From: Membranipora membranacea
Taxonomy: Eukaryota > Bryozoa > Gymnolaemata > Cheilostomatida > Membraniporidae
Reading direction: 5' to 3'
Assembly: GCA_914767715.1 (NCBI GenBank)
Contig: OU612072.1
Span: 23,376,001-23,436,000 of the forward strand
DNA: 60,000 bases
Part shown: positions 12,101-23,972 of the stretch, piece by piece
Position numbering within the stretch: the stretch's first letter is position 1
Layout of the letters: each line of letters starts with the position of its first letter
Program-made: the position numbers and the translations under genes
Notes under the pieces: generated by a model
The model's input: the letters and a program-made list of their open reading frames with translations, nothing else
Databases searched by the model: none
What the model was told of the DNA's origin: nothing

Positions 12101-15100
12101 GCGATGAATTAAGTCCGTACACTGTGCCATGGACAAATTACTAGACTGACTCACATCTCTGCTGTTTTTTCTCTGGTTGATGATTTGCGGAGAGTCATAT
12201 ATTGATTGCAGAGATTTGACTGGTAAACATGACACAATAAGTAGACTGTAGTTCTGTGAAGGTAAAGGTGAGGCTTGAACTCTGTACACTATGTTATTTC
12301 CTGTTCTGTTCACCTCTCTCACAGTCAGTGCAGGGAGCATAGGATCTAAAATAAGCAAATTAGTTCCATTTACTCTTACCTCGTCAGTCAAGCAGTAGAG
12401 GTCATACAGTTGAAAATTAACCGGAAAAAACACTATCAGCATTCATCCAGCAATGATAGGCACACAACTTATCACATTGCATCAAATATTAGCTTGATAC
12501 AGCTGTTGCTGCACTAGAATTATCCACAATCACTTCATGATTCTAAAGTTCAGAGTCTGCTTTAGTAAGAGCTAGGACCAACTATATGAATGTTCAGCAG
12601 ATCGTCAGTCATATACAATACAAAAATTCAGCAAGAAACTTAATGATCAACTCACATGTTGATGCTGAAATAGCGTCTGACATGGTCGAATTCAGTTTAC
12701 CATCTCCAGAAGTGACCCAAATTCTAAACATGAACAATGTCCCAGTATTTAGATGGTCCACAGTATAGCTGTCCACAGATGAACTCACTGAAAACTGTAA
12801 TATCACAGTATTGATCAGAATTGTCAAAACCTGATTGAGAAGGGGAAATTCGAATATTGTCGTCCTTATCATTTATGTGCTGTCATTCTGGGTTAGGGAC
12901 ACTTTTATCTATTAATGCTTGAAGCCCTAAGTGTTGTTAGTTTAAAGACTGAAACAGCGGCATGCCTCGCAAGCATGCAACGCTAAAATGTTGTGTCCTT
13001 ACCACCTTAGTGCCATTATTACATGAGCAACTGATATGTGTTGCAGATATTATCTGATATCCTACATATGTCCACTCCAATTTTATTTTGCTCTCATTGG
13101 GAAACGGCAGAGGTGTAGCTTTAAGCATATTTGGTGGGAATATTTCTGTAAAACATCAATATAAAGTAAGTGAATGCTGTTGGATACCCTCTACTAAGAC
13201 AGATTCAATCATCATATTGACTGTGAAGTCAACATTGGGTTCAGGAGATTAACTTGCTTCCAGTTATGTAAGATTGAATGAGCTGCTATTTACTTTTTCT
13301 TGCCTACTTACCAACAAACTGTTGCGAGAATAAAGACAGTATTGTTCCATTCTGATGGTACCCAACTATCTGTGCAGTAAAGCTGTAGGTCAATCCAGGA
13401 TACCACTTAATCTGAAAGAGAAGAGTCAATTTTTTAAGTATATTCTTTGATATTATACATGTCCCCCTATTATATTTATTTCGGATATCATTCACTGTTT
13501 GGTACCTATAATCTTTTCAAATAATCTTACAAAGGCACCCAACGCATATTTTAAACCACAAGAAGTCCGTTATCTCCACAACTTTTTGTTTTGTCTAGTC
13601 TTAAGAATCTAAAATTTGCTCTTAACTGAATGAGGCTTACCCGTTGTACATAGAGATTTTCAGTAGGTTCAACTATGCACAGTTTTTGGCCAGAAGTATC
13701 TAGTGACACAGAGCGACTGTGGGTACAAACAATTTTGATTGATTTAAATCTGATCTTTTTTGATCCGTCAAAATCCAGTTCTATCACGCTATAGGCCTCA
13801 TCAGTGTCTGAGGGGAGAATTTTCACAGCAGGAGTTGCTGGTACTGTCACTGGTGCTGAAGTTTAAGAACATGGTGTACATTGTATTAAACTTCTTATCA
13901 AACAAATAAAAAAATCAGGAAAATACGGTTTGTGCTCAGCGTGTGATTTGTGTAAATCTTTTTGATTATTCTCAGGCGCAAGCTGTGAATCTGTGTTTAT
14001 AATTTTTAAAATTTCAATGGGTTATGTTAAGTGCGCAATCTTTCCATAGGAGCAGCATGTGAGAAAGCCACTGGACAACAAATCCCACATCCGGTAGATT
14101 GAGATATTCTACACAGAGAAAAGGGAACTTTATACAAAAGTTGCTTTGTGATAATACTGTAGTGGTGATGGATAACAATCAATGTTACAGACAAATTCCA
14201 CATACCTAACTCATCAACGGCTATAACTTCACTCTCGTTTCCATAAGAAATGATGCTGCTTCTTATATGGTACTGCACTCCTTGATTGAAAAGAAACTGC
14301 AAGAAAGGAAGGACATGATTGGTAATAATATTGATTTGGTTTTAACACACACTACTGCCACCTTCAGGAGATATACAGAGGAGGATGGCATGTCAAAGCA
14401 GCACACATGAAATGCTAATGAGTTCAAATCGACCAAATAACCTGGCCTAAGTTGTGAGTACCTTATAATGTAACTTATTCAGCTCCATTTGTCTACACTC
14501 TCCAAAATTAGCTACTGCCGCTCGCTCTGCATTGCATGTAATATTGAGTATACCAGTAGACTTATGGTCATCAAGAATTAGTTCATATACATCGTAACCA
14601 TCTTCTGTGCCTTCTTTACTAAATTTCACCAATGACAACTTCGGAGCTATGAAGGAGAAAAGACGATACCTAAGTATGAGTAATTAGCTTATTTTCACAT
14701 AAAAGTTAAGAATGGCAATCTTTTGTCATACCATCGCTACCTAATGATGTATAGTGTGAATTCAAGTTGACAAAACAACTAATAAAGGATCAGCAAAGAT
14801 GGATGCAATTACAACTGAGGGCGCTGGGGGCTGGATCATACAGCATTGAAATCGTGCCCCAGTAGCAAATCTTATATTTTAATTACAAAGGTTAATATAG
14901 TTACTGTATCTGCCGTCAGTTTATGCCAGATAAAATGCTATTTTTTTGTTGAGGTGACTTTGCTGCTATCAGCTGAATGCATTTCTATTGATATGGTCAT
15001 ATGATATTTTCTTATTATAACCTACTCAAGCTTTGGCTTATGCATGCCTTATGGCAGTCTTGCCATTAGCACAATACAGTTTTGTCTCACAAATAGAATA

Positions 15101-18100
15101 TTTCTTACCCCTTGTGTAGATGACCTGATATGCTAGTGCTCTAAGTTCTGCTGCTATATATACACTAAATCTCCATTTTTCACCGGGATTAAAGAAGTAT
15201 GGAATAAATGAAGACCAACGCTCTGTATAGCGCTCATATCCAGAATGTATGGCTACAAAAATGATATAGGGGCATATATGTATACAAATAAATTTAAGTC
15301 AAAACAAAGTTCTAGCACATCTTCAAATCAATATGCTGCCACAAAGTAATGGCCTTTGTACCATGGTAACCTCAACATCCCTGCTAACCTGCAATGATTT
15401 GAACATTGAAGGGGATATTTTGAGTAAAGTCACTGTGTATTATTTCAAGGTCAAGACTGTAGGAATGTCCCAGGCATCAAATTGATTTAGAGCAAGAGAG
15501 CATAATTTCATAAAGTTGAATTTGCAACAATGTATCAATTCTATCAAACATATTCTGGATGTTACAATGATATGGTATAATTCTTAGCCACAACATAGGA
15601 TAGTTCTGCTCATATTATTGTGTTTAGATCATGGGACAAGAATTGTTGTTGTAGGTGCAATTAGATGATCTCTGAAAAGTATGCATGTAAGGAAAATTGT
15701 CAGGAAGATCAGAAGAAGAAGAAAAAGAAGAAGAAAAAGAAGAAGAACAAGAACAAGAACAAGAAGAAGAACAAGAACAAGAACAAGAACAAGAACAAGA
15801 ACAAGAACAAGAACAAGAACAAGAACAAGAACAAGAACAAGAACAAGAACAAGAACAAGAACAAGAACAAGAAGAAGAACAAGAACAAGAACAAGAACAA
15901 GAACAAGAACAAGAACAAGAACAAGAACAAGAACAAGAACAAGAACAAGAACAAGAACAAGAACAAGAACAAGAACAAGAACAAGAACAAGAAAACAAAG
16001 ATTACATAACTGACACATGAGGTTTTGTTAAATATTCAGACTGATATGGTATGATTATATAACACTTTCATGATTTAGAACCAACCTTTAATCGTTTGAG
16101 TCTGATATTCAATATAGGTTCCATTTTGCAAAAGGTACTCTTCAATAACTTCGATTTCATCATAGCGTGTAATGCTGTTGTCAACATGCACAGTTAGGTT
16201 ATATGTATACAAAGGTGGTTTTTCAGCGAATCTAAACTCATAGTCCAAGCGAAAAACTGATCCTTCTGGTTTTGGATCTGGAAGAAATATTATTACATAC
16301 AATAATCAACAACTATTTGTGCATTGCGCTCATCACTAACGATGAATCTTAAGTGTGTCACATTGAAAACCCTAGCACAGGATTGATGTCTTGATTTAAT
16401 TCTCATAACATATTGAAGGTGATAATGCTCTACTTGTACAATGCTATTTATCTTATCACATTTATCAGTCACATAATCAAAACCTGTAAAGTTCGGCTGG
16501 CTGCCATTATCCCACAGGCATATTTCTTGACTATATTTTGGATCAGAAGTAAGAATATTGCATAATGTGGAAGCTGAAAATATTATGAATAGTGATGTTT
16601 GTATATCAACATGTTTTTTAGACAGTAATGACATTTTGGGTACTTAATAATTGATGTAACAAAATGTAGTTGATCTTGTATAACACTTACAGACAATACA
16701 TAGGAACCTATCAGACCATAAGGATCTGATACGTTTGTCAAATGTGAGTGTTACTAAGTACGAGGCAGTGCAGTTAAAACTGCAGCCGGGAACTAAGTCT
16801 ATCCATCCATTTCCTGAACTTATTTCACTGTATAATTTTCTGAAATTCTGTGGACTCTGTAATGGCAGAATTAGATGTATAAGGTTTTGCCATCCTTGAA
16901 AGAAAGCAACATCTTCCGTACCCTATACAATACTATAGTTTCAATTGCATTTCCCTGTGCTAACATTCCATTCAACTAGGTAAGTTTTAGAAGATGAAGT
17001 GTGATATCATTATTACTTTTGCATGTTTAGAGGCAACCCAAAAGTAATATCAGGGGCTTATGGAAGCATGAGAACCTGAACCTGACATTGATATGATTAT
17101 GATATTTTGACTGGCTGAGGTTTATTGTGTTGTCATATTCTTTCAGTGAATCCTGAGATTTCTTCGATACAACTATAATATGTCATTATCAGTCACAGGA
17201 ACACCAGCGACAAAGACCATGAACCATGATTCCATCTGCATGCTGCTGGTGGGTGGGTAATGCTGCATATAGAGGAGCTCCAATATTTTTAGTATATGAG
17301 TCTTTTAATTTGACTGTAGGTCATACTTGCCAACCTGTACGCATAAAGCGTTTGTAAACGCTTATTTGACACTAATTGAGTTTTAAACGCAAAACGCTAG
17401 TTGTACTCATTTATGGTTTTCCAAACGCCTGTTCATCTAATTAGGCAATCAAAAACGCATCTTTTATCTTTAGTGTTTACTTGGTTGTCATGGTTAAATA
17501 ATAGACTAAAAATCTGGTATTGGCTGCAGAAAACCATGATGTTGATTTACAGTTGACTTTTTACGTGTCCAAGTTTTGCATGAGCCAAATTGCAACTTTT
17601 CTTCAATGAGACACAACATAACTAGTAATCCATTGTAGAATATGGTGGTTCTGCCAACTTCAACTTTTCTTTAATCAGAGTAACAAAGTTGTCTACCTCC
17701 TTGTTGGGGTGAGATAACTCAGATCTCCTGCCCCAGTGTTTCAAGGGCAAACCAGGGAGGATGGGCAAACAGGGTTTCAAATAGCCTGTCTTGTCCAGAC
17801 AGGCTAGGTTACCAACATTTTCTCATTTATTATTAGCAGATTGCACCTTACAACGCAAAGGGAAAAAGACTAATGTTGAGTGATCTGCACTCCTACGCTA
17901 CTAATGACTACTTACTGTGATAATATCATATTTCGCGCGTAGCGCGAAAAATTTTTTGGGGCCTTTTCTGGTCATTTGAGGCACCCTGGAGTTTTGTACT
18001 CATTTTTAAGCATTTTGCAAATTTTTGTACTCATTTTGGAAAAATTAGGTTGGCAAGTCTGCTGTAGGTCCAACAATTGGCAAGAGTAGGATCTAGGAAT

Positions 18101-18756
18101 GGAATATTAAACATAAGGATGTAGCTTTGGCCAAGCTTTTAAAACTATCTACAGGATTAAAAGAGAGTTACGCTTCAACATGTACTACTTAACAAACTTA
18201 AAACTAGTTCAACTTACATAATACCCTTCATAATACCATGCATTTTGACATGTACACTTAACATCAAGTTGAGAACCAATTATGATATAGTCTCGTATAT
18301 TGACCCAGGATAGTAATCCTCTTGAGAGTTTGGTTTCAGGATCAATGACTGTCTCATATTTCAGGGAGAGCGGACTCTTTAATGATACATCCTCTGTAAA
18401 TACAGTTATTTATTTATAATGAATATTTTAAAGAGCGCACATGATTTACTTGTCATCGGCAAATGTTTGTGCACAAGCATTATGTTAATAGCCTATACTG
18501 CAGGAAATTCATTAAACCCTGTGTGTGTATTGGTGCATTTTGATGTACTTTGCTGATTTACCACATATTATAAGTCGTAGTGAACTAAACCTTCTTCCAA
18601 TCTCTTTGTAATCACCTAAGCAAAGCTTTGGAGATAAACAAATATAAAGGATATTTCATTGCACTACCTGTCACATGGCTATTATTTATTCAACTCACCT
18701 GTATCAGCATTGACTTCAGTCACAAAGTTATGGTGGATTGAAATGAATAGCAGTAA
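5969..18756 (-). CDS. Multi-FN3, sushi-domain type I membrane protein
   Basis: Twenty-six exons join in frame over 4125 nt (about 1375 codons): 18756-18699, 18393-18218, 16856-16691, 16573-16301, 16277-16086, 15252-15109, 14646-14462, 14296-14206, 13855-13641, 13411-13312, 13145-13003, 12794-12656, 12345-12155, 11876-11783, 11291-11107, 10877-10787, 10577-10363, 10079-9980, 9564-9422, 9242-9104, 8878-8688, 8307-8214, 7964-7671, 7033-6842, 6655-6565, 6191-5969. The first listed exon carries a hydrophobic leader (LLLFISI); the ATG must lie in an unlocated upstream exon. About 12 FN3-like units follow (P..L.V..L.W pattern, later Y.....A.SYG), many N-glycosylation sites, one sushi domain, one transmembrane helix and an RRR stop-transfer. 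Most FN3 units are split between a phase 1-0 and a phase 0-1 exon. It is probably a cell-surface receptor or adhesion protein; the ligand is unknown. One donor (8687, GTTTGT) is weak. Confidence 0.8.
6565..6655 (-). other. Transmembrane exon of the receptor
   Basis: The exon (phase 1 to 2) encodes DTQEKAVQ followed by a continuous apolar run, SLLFAAVGGSCILILLAAW and IFVV. The next exon opens with RRR, a normal stop-transfer signal that places the C-terminus in the cytoplasm. Confidence 0.85.
6842..7033 (-). other. Sushi (CCP) domain exon of the receptor
   Basis: This phase 1-1 exon encodes one sushi domain. A first Cys (VCLSPDALG) is followed by GGAYNLSCPEGYEVPMG, then LWQCEDGEWI and a final Cys (EDCL). 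The C..Y.L.C..GY...W.C..G.W....C spacing is the standard complement-control pattern. It sits between the last FN3 unit and the membrane helix, which is common for juxtamembrane sushi modules. Confidence 0.85.
7067..7343. mobile_element. Foldback (long inverted repeat) element in a receptor intron
   Basis: Two arms of about 118 bp are inverted copies. The left arm begins AAGACTTAGTTTGAGGCT at 7067 and the right arm ends AGCCTCAAACTAAGTCTT at 7343. The inner parts (GAATCCAAATATTGAGGAAG and its complement) are nearly perfect. The spacer is only about 45 bp, so the single strand would fold into a long hairpin. It fits a foldback MITE. I could not assign a target duplication confidently. Confidence 0.75.
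8214..11291 (-). repeat. Receptor exon block B (tandem copy of block A)
   Basis: Same eight exon lengths and phases as block A (11783-14646). Reading frame and splice sites are preserved throughout. The one weak point is the donor after 8688 (GTTTGT where block A has GTGAGT). The duplication added four FN3 units to the ectodomain. Confidence 0.85.
11783..14646 (-). repeat. Receptor exon block A (8 exons, 4 FN3 units)
   Basis: Exon lengths are 185, 91, 215, 100, 143, 139, 191 and 94 nt, identical in order to block B at 8214-11291. Corresponding exons encode about 60-70% identical peptides by eye, for example VKFSKEGTEDGYDV against VKFSKEGTENGFDV, and YTVDHLNTGTLF against YTVDNLNTGTLF. Each pair of exons makes one FN3-like unit. 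The introns have drifted. Confidence 0.85.
15709..15993. repeat. (GAACAA)n / (TTGTTC)n simple repeat
   Basis: About 285 bp of hexamer repeat, starting with GAAGAA-rich variants and becoming almost pure (AACAAG)n. It lies in the receptor intron between exons 16086-16277 and 15109-15252. The open frames through it are artefacts of the repeat. Confidence 0.95.
17322..18061. mobile_element. Non-autonomous hAT-like DNA transposon, 740 bp
   Basis: Terminal inverted repeats are CATACTTGCCAACCT at 17322-17336 and AGGTTGGCAAGTCTG at 18047-18061, 14 of 15 matching. The element is flanked on both sides by the 8-bp direct repeat CTGTAGGT (17314-17321 and 18062-18069). An 8-bp target duplication with short inverted ends starting CA is the hAT signature. 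There is no transposase inside. The interior has AAACGC motifs and a perfect 8-bp-arm palindrome at 17931-17949 (TTTCGCGC-GTA-GCGCGAAA). It lies in the receptor intron between exons 16856-16691 and 18393-18218. Confidence 0.8.
18699..18756 (-). other. Leader-peptide exon of the FN3 receptor
   Basis: A strong acceptor (a pyrimidine-rich run then TTGCAG) precedes TTACTGCTATTCATT. The exon encodes LLLFISIHHNFVTEVNADT and ends at a GTGAGT donor in phase 1. The same frame stays open further upstream but reaches a TGA without an ATG, so the start codon is probably on an earlier exon. Without transcript data the start of this gene is unresolved. Confidence 0.55.
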
Positions 18757-19071
18757 CTGCAATAAGGCAAGAGAAGCGATCAATACAAATTGTACATCAA
18801 TAATTATGCACTCTCAACTCGTACAGCTTATGATTCTCAAAGGGAGTTAAATGAATAACAAAAACCCGACCGGTTGGTTTAGGGTTTTGCTATCCTTCAG
18901 GTTCAGATAAAGATGCAGTGAAGAGAAATTAAAATCGGAATTCCAAGGAAATTTCTGTGTAGATCTAGATTTTCTTTAATTTCTAATAAAATTTATTCGA
19001 AGAAACAAAAGCTTCCTGACCGCAGTATCCAAATAGGAGAATGACTTGGTAACCTATTTGGCCTGGGTTCC

Positions 19072-19481
19072 ATGTTTATGCCCCTCAAATTTGAATTATT
19101 GAGACATTGCATGGTATATAGAATCCTTACCCCTTGCCTAGACAAGTTGCCTCAGGGGTTGATTATCGGCAGTAATGAGGTCTTTCAGGTTTCAACCGAA
19201 CTCTCAGTCTCGGAAAACTTGAAAAAGGGTTGTACTACTTGTGGCTATGCCCAGTTCTTCGCAAATTGCAGCTTTGTGTGAATGCAACAACTAAATATGG
19301 CGAAAGAACAGACATGACCAATGGCCCCTGGTTATTGAACAGCAACAACACTTTTTCTAGGTCTGTGAAGGACCTTTGCACAAAACAACTGCATGAATTT
19401 GCCCGCGTTTGTGACACTTTTCAAGACTTGCAAGGTAGTAGGGTGAGTACTGGCTTTGAAGATGTTCTAACCCTATTCTAG
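19072..19481 (+). other. Unrecognised overlapping open frames upstream of duplication
   Basis: Two open frames overlap here: 19072-19281 (contains NLKKGCTTCGYAQFFANC) and 19230-19481 (contains TKQLHEFARVCDTFQDLQG). I recognise neither. A single frameshift between them could make one longer frame, so this may be a degraded transposon gene or an exon. The segment is absent from unit 2 of the duplication. Confidence 0.25.
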
Positions 19482-20951
19482 GGCATCATAATGATGATTC
19501 CTCTTCATAGCTCTTTAACTGATACCATATACCATAATCATTGTAACCCTTTTGTTGCTAAGACATCCAACCATCAAAATAGTTCATTTATTTTTAAGCC
19601 AATGCAGCACATTGAATCGCAATTTTGTGCCAATTACCTAACTGACTAGATCAAAATTAAATTAGATGAATATGGTTTACGCTCAAGTGAATGATAGCTC
19701 AAGTTATCAGAAATATATCGAACTTACATAACACCAAGCAGGGAGCATCTTTAGATGCATTCAAATAAATTAAACACTCAGACAATTCTAACATGCCTGA
19801 TATGATTCTTTGAGCATCTCCTCCTGTGTTTCATTGTTGGCTTCACGTTCAGCATAGCAACGAAAATGTGTGTAGTGAGCTACATTATTGCAATGACTGG
19901 TATTTTTAGTGAAGTTATCGTTACTTGGATTTGCCAGTGTTGTGATAGCGGCGCCGGAACTTTGCCGACCTGCCGACTGCCGACAGGCCTGTTATCAGAT
20001 ATTTCAGTCTTACCATTTGATTTCCAACCTAAATGCATAATGCAAGTGCGTATGCTAACAGTATGCAAGTGCATATACTAACAGTACCCCCAGCACATGT
20101 TGGTAACCCATTTAGGTCAGTGAACTGACTGAACTTACCATGTTTCCTTGCTTTTTCCTCTCCCTTGTGAAAACTTTTCTTTTCGCATGGGGGCCGCCAT
20201 TTTGAATTATAATTTATGTATAATATTTTGGAGTTGCAGACTCACTGACAAAAAGAGGACAACTGCTGCATTAAACTAAGCTTCATGCAAATATGAATTT
20301 CATTAATTTATTTATTTATTTATTGAGGTTTTCTAAAAGTTTATAATTAAAGCCAATTCAAACCATTGAGCAACATCATGATCCTTAATGGCGCTGCTGA
20401 TGATGGATCAATTGAGACGATGAATAGAGAAGCGAGGAGTCTGACTGAATATTATGAGCGATGTCTGAAATGAGACCAAGTGCTCGGAATCTGACATGGA
20501 TCATTTGATCACAAGTCCTTACCTTTGACTGACGGACATGGATCAAAGGCGCATAATGGTATTTCACTACCTTTATAATTCCTGACACTACAGATAGTTG
20601 GAAGATGGTATATCGTAGACCAAAACTTGTTAAGACACCTGAATGGGAAAACAAGGTAACTGGGCTGTGGATGGACAATGCATTCTCCACAAAATCTGTC
20701 AGTGACACATCAGAGCTCTATCAGGATGGGCTGAGTGCGCGAGTACTCAAAAGCAATTTGGTTCATTTCTGGAGTCAACTTCAAGTGGGGAAGGTAAGGA
20801 ATTGATTAGTTGAGAAGTTTTTAAGTTTTGGATAATTGAAATTCATTCGACATCATTTTTATTCAAGCAAACTTTTCTCTTGATTTTTGTAATGATATTC
20901 ATTTACGCTTTCGTATTATTGTTCTGCTTTGAGGAAATTTCAATTACGAAT

Positions 20952-23900
20952 ATATTTGGCGCCGAAAAATGGCGGCCGTGTTTTGAAAGGGCTCCTGTAA
21001 TTATCAGCATTTTAACTGTTTTATACCAGTTAAAGCAATCTATCATCAGCTTACTGCATCAACATAGATCGTAAGACCCTCCTACACATTGGCAGAAGAA
21101 CTAAATCTGTACAAAAAGAACTCTGGAACAGTAAATATAAGGACTTAGTAAAATCCCAATCACCGGAGATTCTATGGAGTAAAAAAAGGGGGAGAAGATC
21201 AGGAGCCAGACAAAAAGTCAGGGACAGCTGTTCCAATAACAAGATAAAGTCAGCCTTACCTAGCATCTTACTGTCTAATACCAACAGGATTTACAACAAA
21301 ATAGATGAACTAGAGGCAGCAATACAATCAAAACATCTGAAAAATTGCTGCCTGCTTGCTTTCTCAGAAACATGGTTGACATCTAATATCCTTGACACTC
21401 AAATAGCCCTAGATGGATATTGGACTCTCAGGAGCGATAGGGACCACATCACCACCAATAAAAATCAAGGTGGAGGATTATTAATTTATATTAATGATAA
21501 GTGGTGCGACAGTGGAAGTATCATATCGACCCATTCAGAGCGCACCCTGGAGATGATGGCAGTCAGACTAAGACCCTACTGGTTGCCAAGGGAAATCCCC
21601 TGCATTATTGTGTTAATGGTATACTGTACACTGTTTGGCGTGCCCTCTAGTGGCGTTGTCAAGGAGACTGTTAAGAAAATCCATGATACAATAGAAACAT
21701 TAGAAAGGGGAAATCCCTCAGCTACAATCTATGCTCTGGGGGACTTCAATAGCGCCTATATACAGCTCCCACACTTCAAACAGCAAGTTACCTGTTCCAC
21801 CAGAGGTAACAAAATCCTTGATAAATGCTACCTGAATATCAAGAACAGTTACAAATCTATCAAGCTCCCAGAGCTAGGAAACTCTGACCATGCATGTGTC
21901 TATCTTCTTCCAACATATAAACACAGGGCATTGGTCAGTCAGCCTGTTACAGTCACTAAGCAGATATGGAATGAAGACAACATGAATAAGCTACTAAGCT
22001 GTCTAGATGATACCAACTGGGATGAACTGCTTACTGCTCCTGATGCAAATGAAGCCGCTGACACATTTGTAGACTACCTGAACTTCTCAATGGAAACAAG
22101 TATACCAACCAAACGATTAGTCATACCAGCCAACAACAAAACGTGGATGACTCCTAGAATCAGCCGGCTGATTGGTGAGAGAACCCAGGCTTACCAAAGT
22201 AACTCAGCTGAACACCGCATATTGAAAGGGCAAGTCCAGAAATCCATAAGAGAGGCAAAGCATAATCATGCCTCAGACATTGAGACTAGAATGCAATGTA
22301 ATAGTAGACTAGCATGGAGTCAGTTGAAGTCAATCTTGAAATTAAAAGATAATGCAAAAGGGTGCTCTCTTGATTCTGATATATTGAATGCTTTTTTCAA
22401 TCGTTTTGATAAACAGAGTGAGTGTCCAGACTTACCATCTCTTGAACCTATTTTTGATGATTTTTCTTTTGAGGAAGTTTATGCAACTCTATGTAATGTA
22501 CAAACGTGTAAGAGCCCGGGTCCAGACAACATCACCGCAAAAATGCTCAAATGTGCTGCATCCACCTTAGCACAACCCCTGACACTGCTTTTTAATCGAT
22601 CACTTCAGGAAGGTGTTATGCCTAGAGTTTGGTAAACAGCAAATATCAAACCTATTCCTAAGTGTGCAGGGGCATCAGATCCTAAAGATTTTAGGCCGAT
22701 AGCCCTCACCTCCATCGTGGGCAAATGTCTCGAGCGTCTGGTTATGAAACGACTCTCACCATTACTAGACGATCCCCACCCAGTTTGCGTATAAGTCTGG
22801 CAGGTCTACTGAAGATGCTCTAATCACTCTGATCGACTCGGTAACTGAACATCTTGATAGCCATGCTAAAAATCAGGTCCGAGCTCTTTTTATAGACTTT
22901 TCTAGTGCTTTTAACACCATTAATCCTGCCACAATAATCAGCAAACTCGATAGCTACAACATCAATCCTAACATCATCAACTGGCTATATAACTTCCTTA
23001 CAAATAGAACACAGCGAGTTATTACATCACTCAACACGTCAAAATCATTGAGCACTTCAACTGGAAGCCCTCAGGGATGCGTCATCAGCCCACTGCTATT
23101 CTCCTTTTATGTTGTCGATATGCCATCAACAAGCAACATCAAACTAGTAAAATATGCCGACGACACTGTGATCATTGAATTGTTGACAGAAAACCAGCCA
23201 TCTGAACTTCAAACAATGACTAATACCATCAACTCATGGTGCGCGGATAATGACCTAATACTCAATGCAAAGAAAACAAAAGAAATGGTCATGTGCAATG
23301 CAAGGGATAACCCAAGCTACCCACAACTGCTTGTAAACAATACTTCAATTGAGCAGGTAGAACAATTTACATACTTAGGCACCATTATTACCAACAAACT
23401 GGATTTTACTCTGAACACCTTGAAAACTACAACGAAAGCTCGCCAAAGGCTACATATAATCGCCAAGCTATACCATCTCGGTGTCACTGAGAAACTAATA
23501 ACGACCTGCTACAAGTCCTTCATAGAGTCAGTAATCACCTACCACCTGGTTGTGCTATATAGTCATCTGAGCGCAGACTCTAAGAAAAAGTTAAAATCTG
23601 TGATAAGAACTGCAGGTTACCTATCAGGCGAACTTACGTTCACACCCGTAGACGACCTTTACTCTAATATACTGAAAGTAAAGAGCCTCCGTATGATTGC
23701 CACCGAAGATGAACCACTACTCCGTCTTAACCAGCTGCCGTCAGGCAGATATCAATCAGTCAAGTTCCGCGTGCAGATCCGTGCCAAATGTTTTAGAGCA
23801 GAATGTATCAAATACCTAAATAGTGTCTTCCAAAAGTAATAGTAATTTTTATGGTCTTATCATTTTATTTATTTTTACAGAATCAACAGTTTTAATAATT

Positions 23901-23972
23901 TTTACAGAGCACCCTACAGAGACAGTTTTATTTCTCAGAGATTGAGACCAAATATAAACATACATACATACA
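20952..23972 (+). mobile_element. Nearly complete CR1/L2-like LINE
   Basis: ORF2 runs open from about 21060 to 22635. It carries AP-endonuclease motifs (AFSETWL near 21360, GGGLLIYIND, LGDFN near 21745, NSDHACV near 21890). The RT follows: SPGPDNI, then a TAA at 22633 just after PRVW, DFRPIALTSIVGKCLERLV, a frameshift near 22780, FAYKSGRSTEDA, FIDFSSAFNTI, GSPQGCVISPLLF and KYADDTV at about 23150. The C-terminus ends at 23839. The 3' end is (ACAT)n directly before host sequence. Unit 2 keeps the uninterrupted target (CAATTACGAATTACTGAATT near 31645). The one visible stop and one frameshift imply recent insertion. There is no clear long target duplication. Confidence 0.85.

Noticed and set aside
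15624-16020. Several long open frames (Cys/Ser, Leu/Val, Lys/Asn, Arg/Thr, Glu/Gln repeats)
   Set aside because: All are translations of the (GAACAA)n simple repeat in an intron; a stop-free hexamer gives open frames in most frames.
23048-23839. Independent reverse transcriptase host gene (for example telomerase or a retron)
   Set aside because: Continuous with an AP-endonuclease and a repeat tail and present in several copies; it is a LINE.
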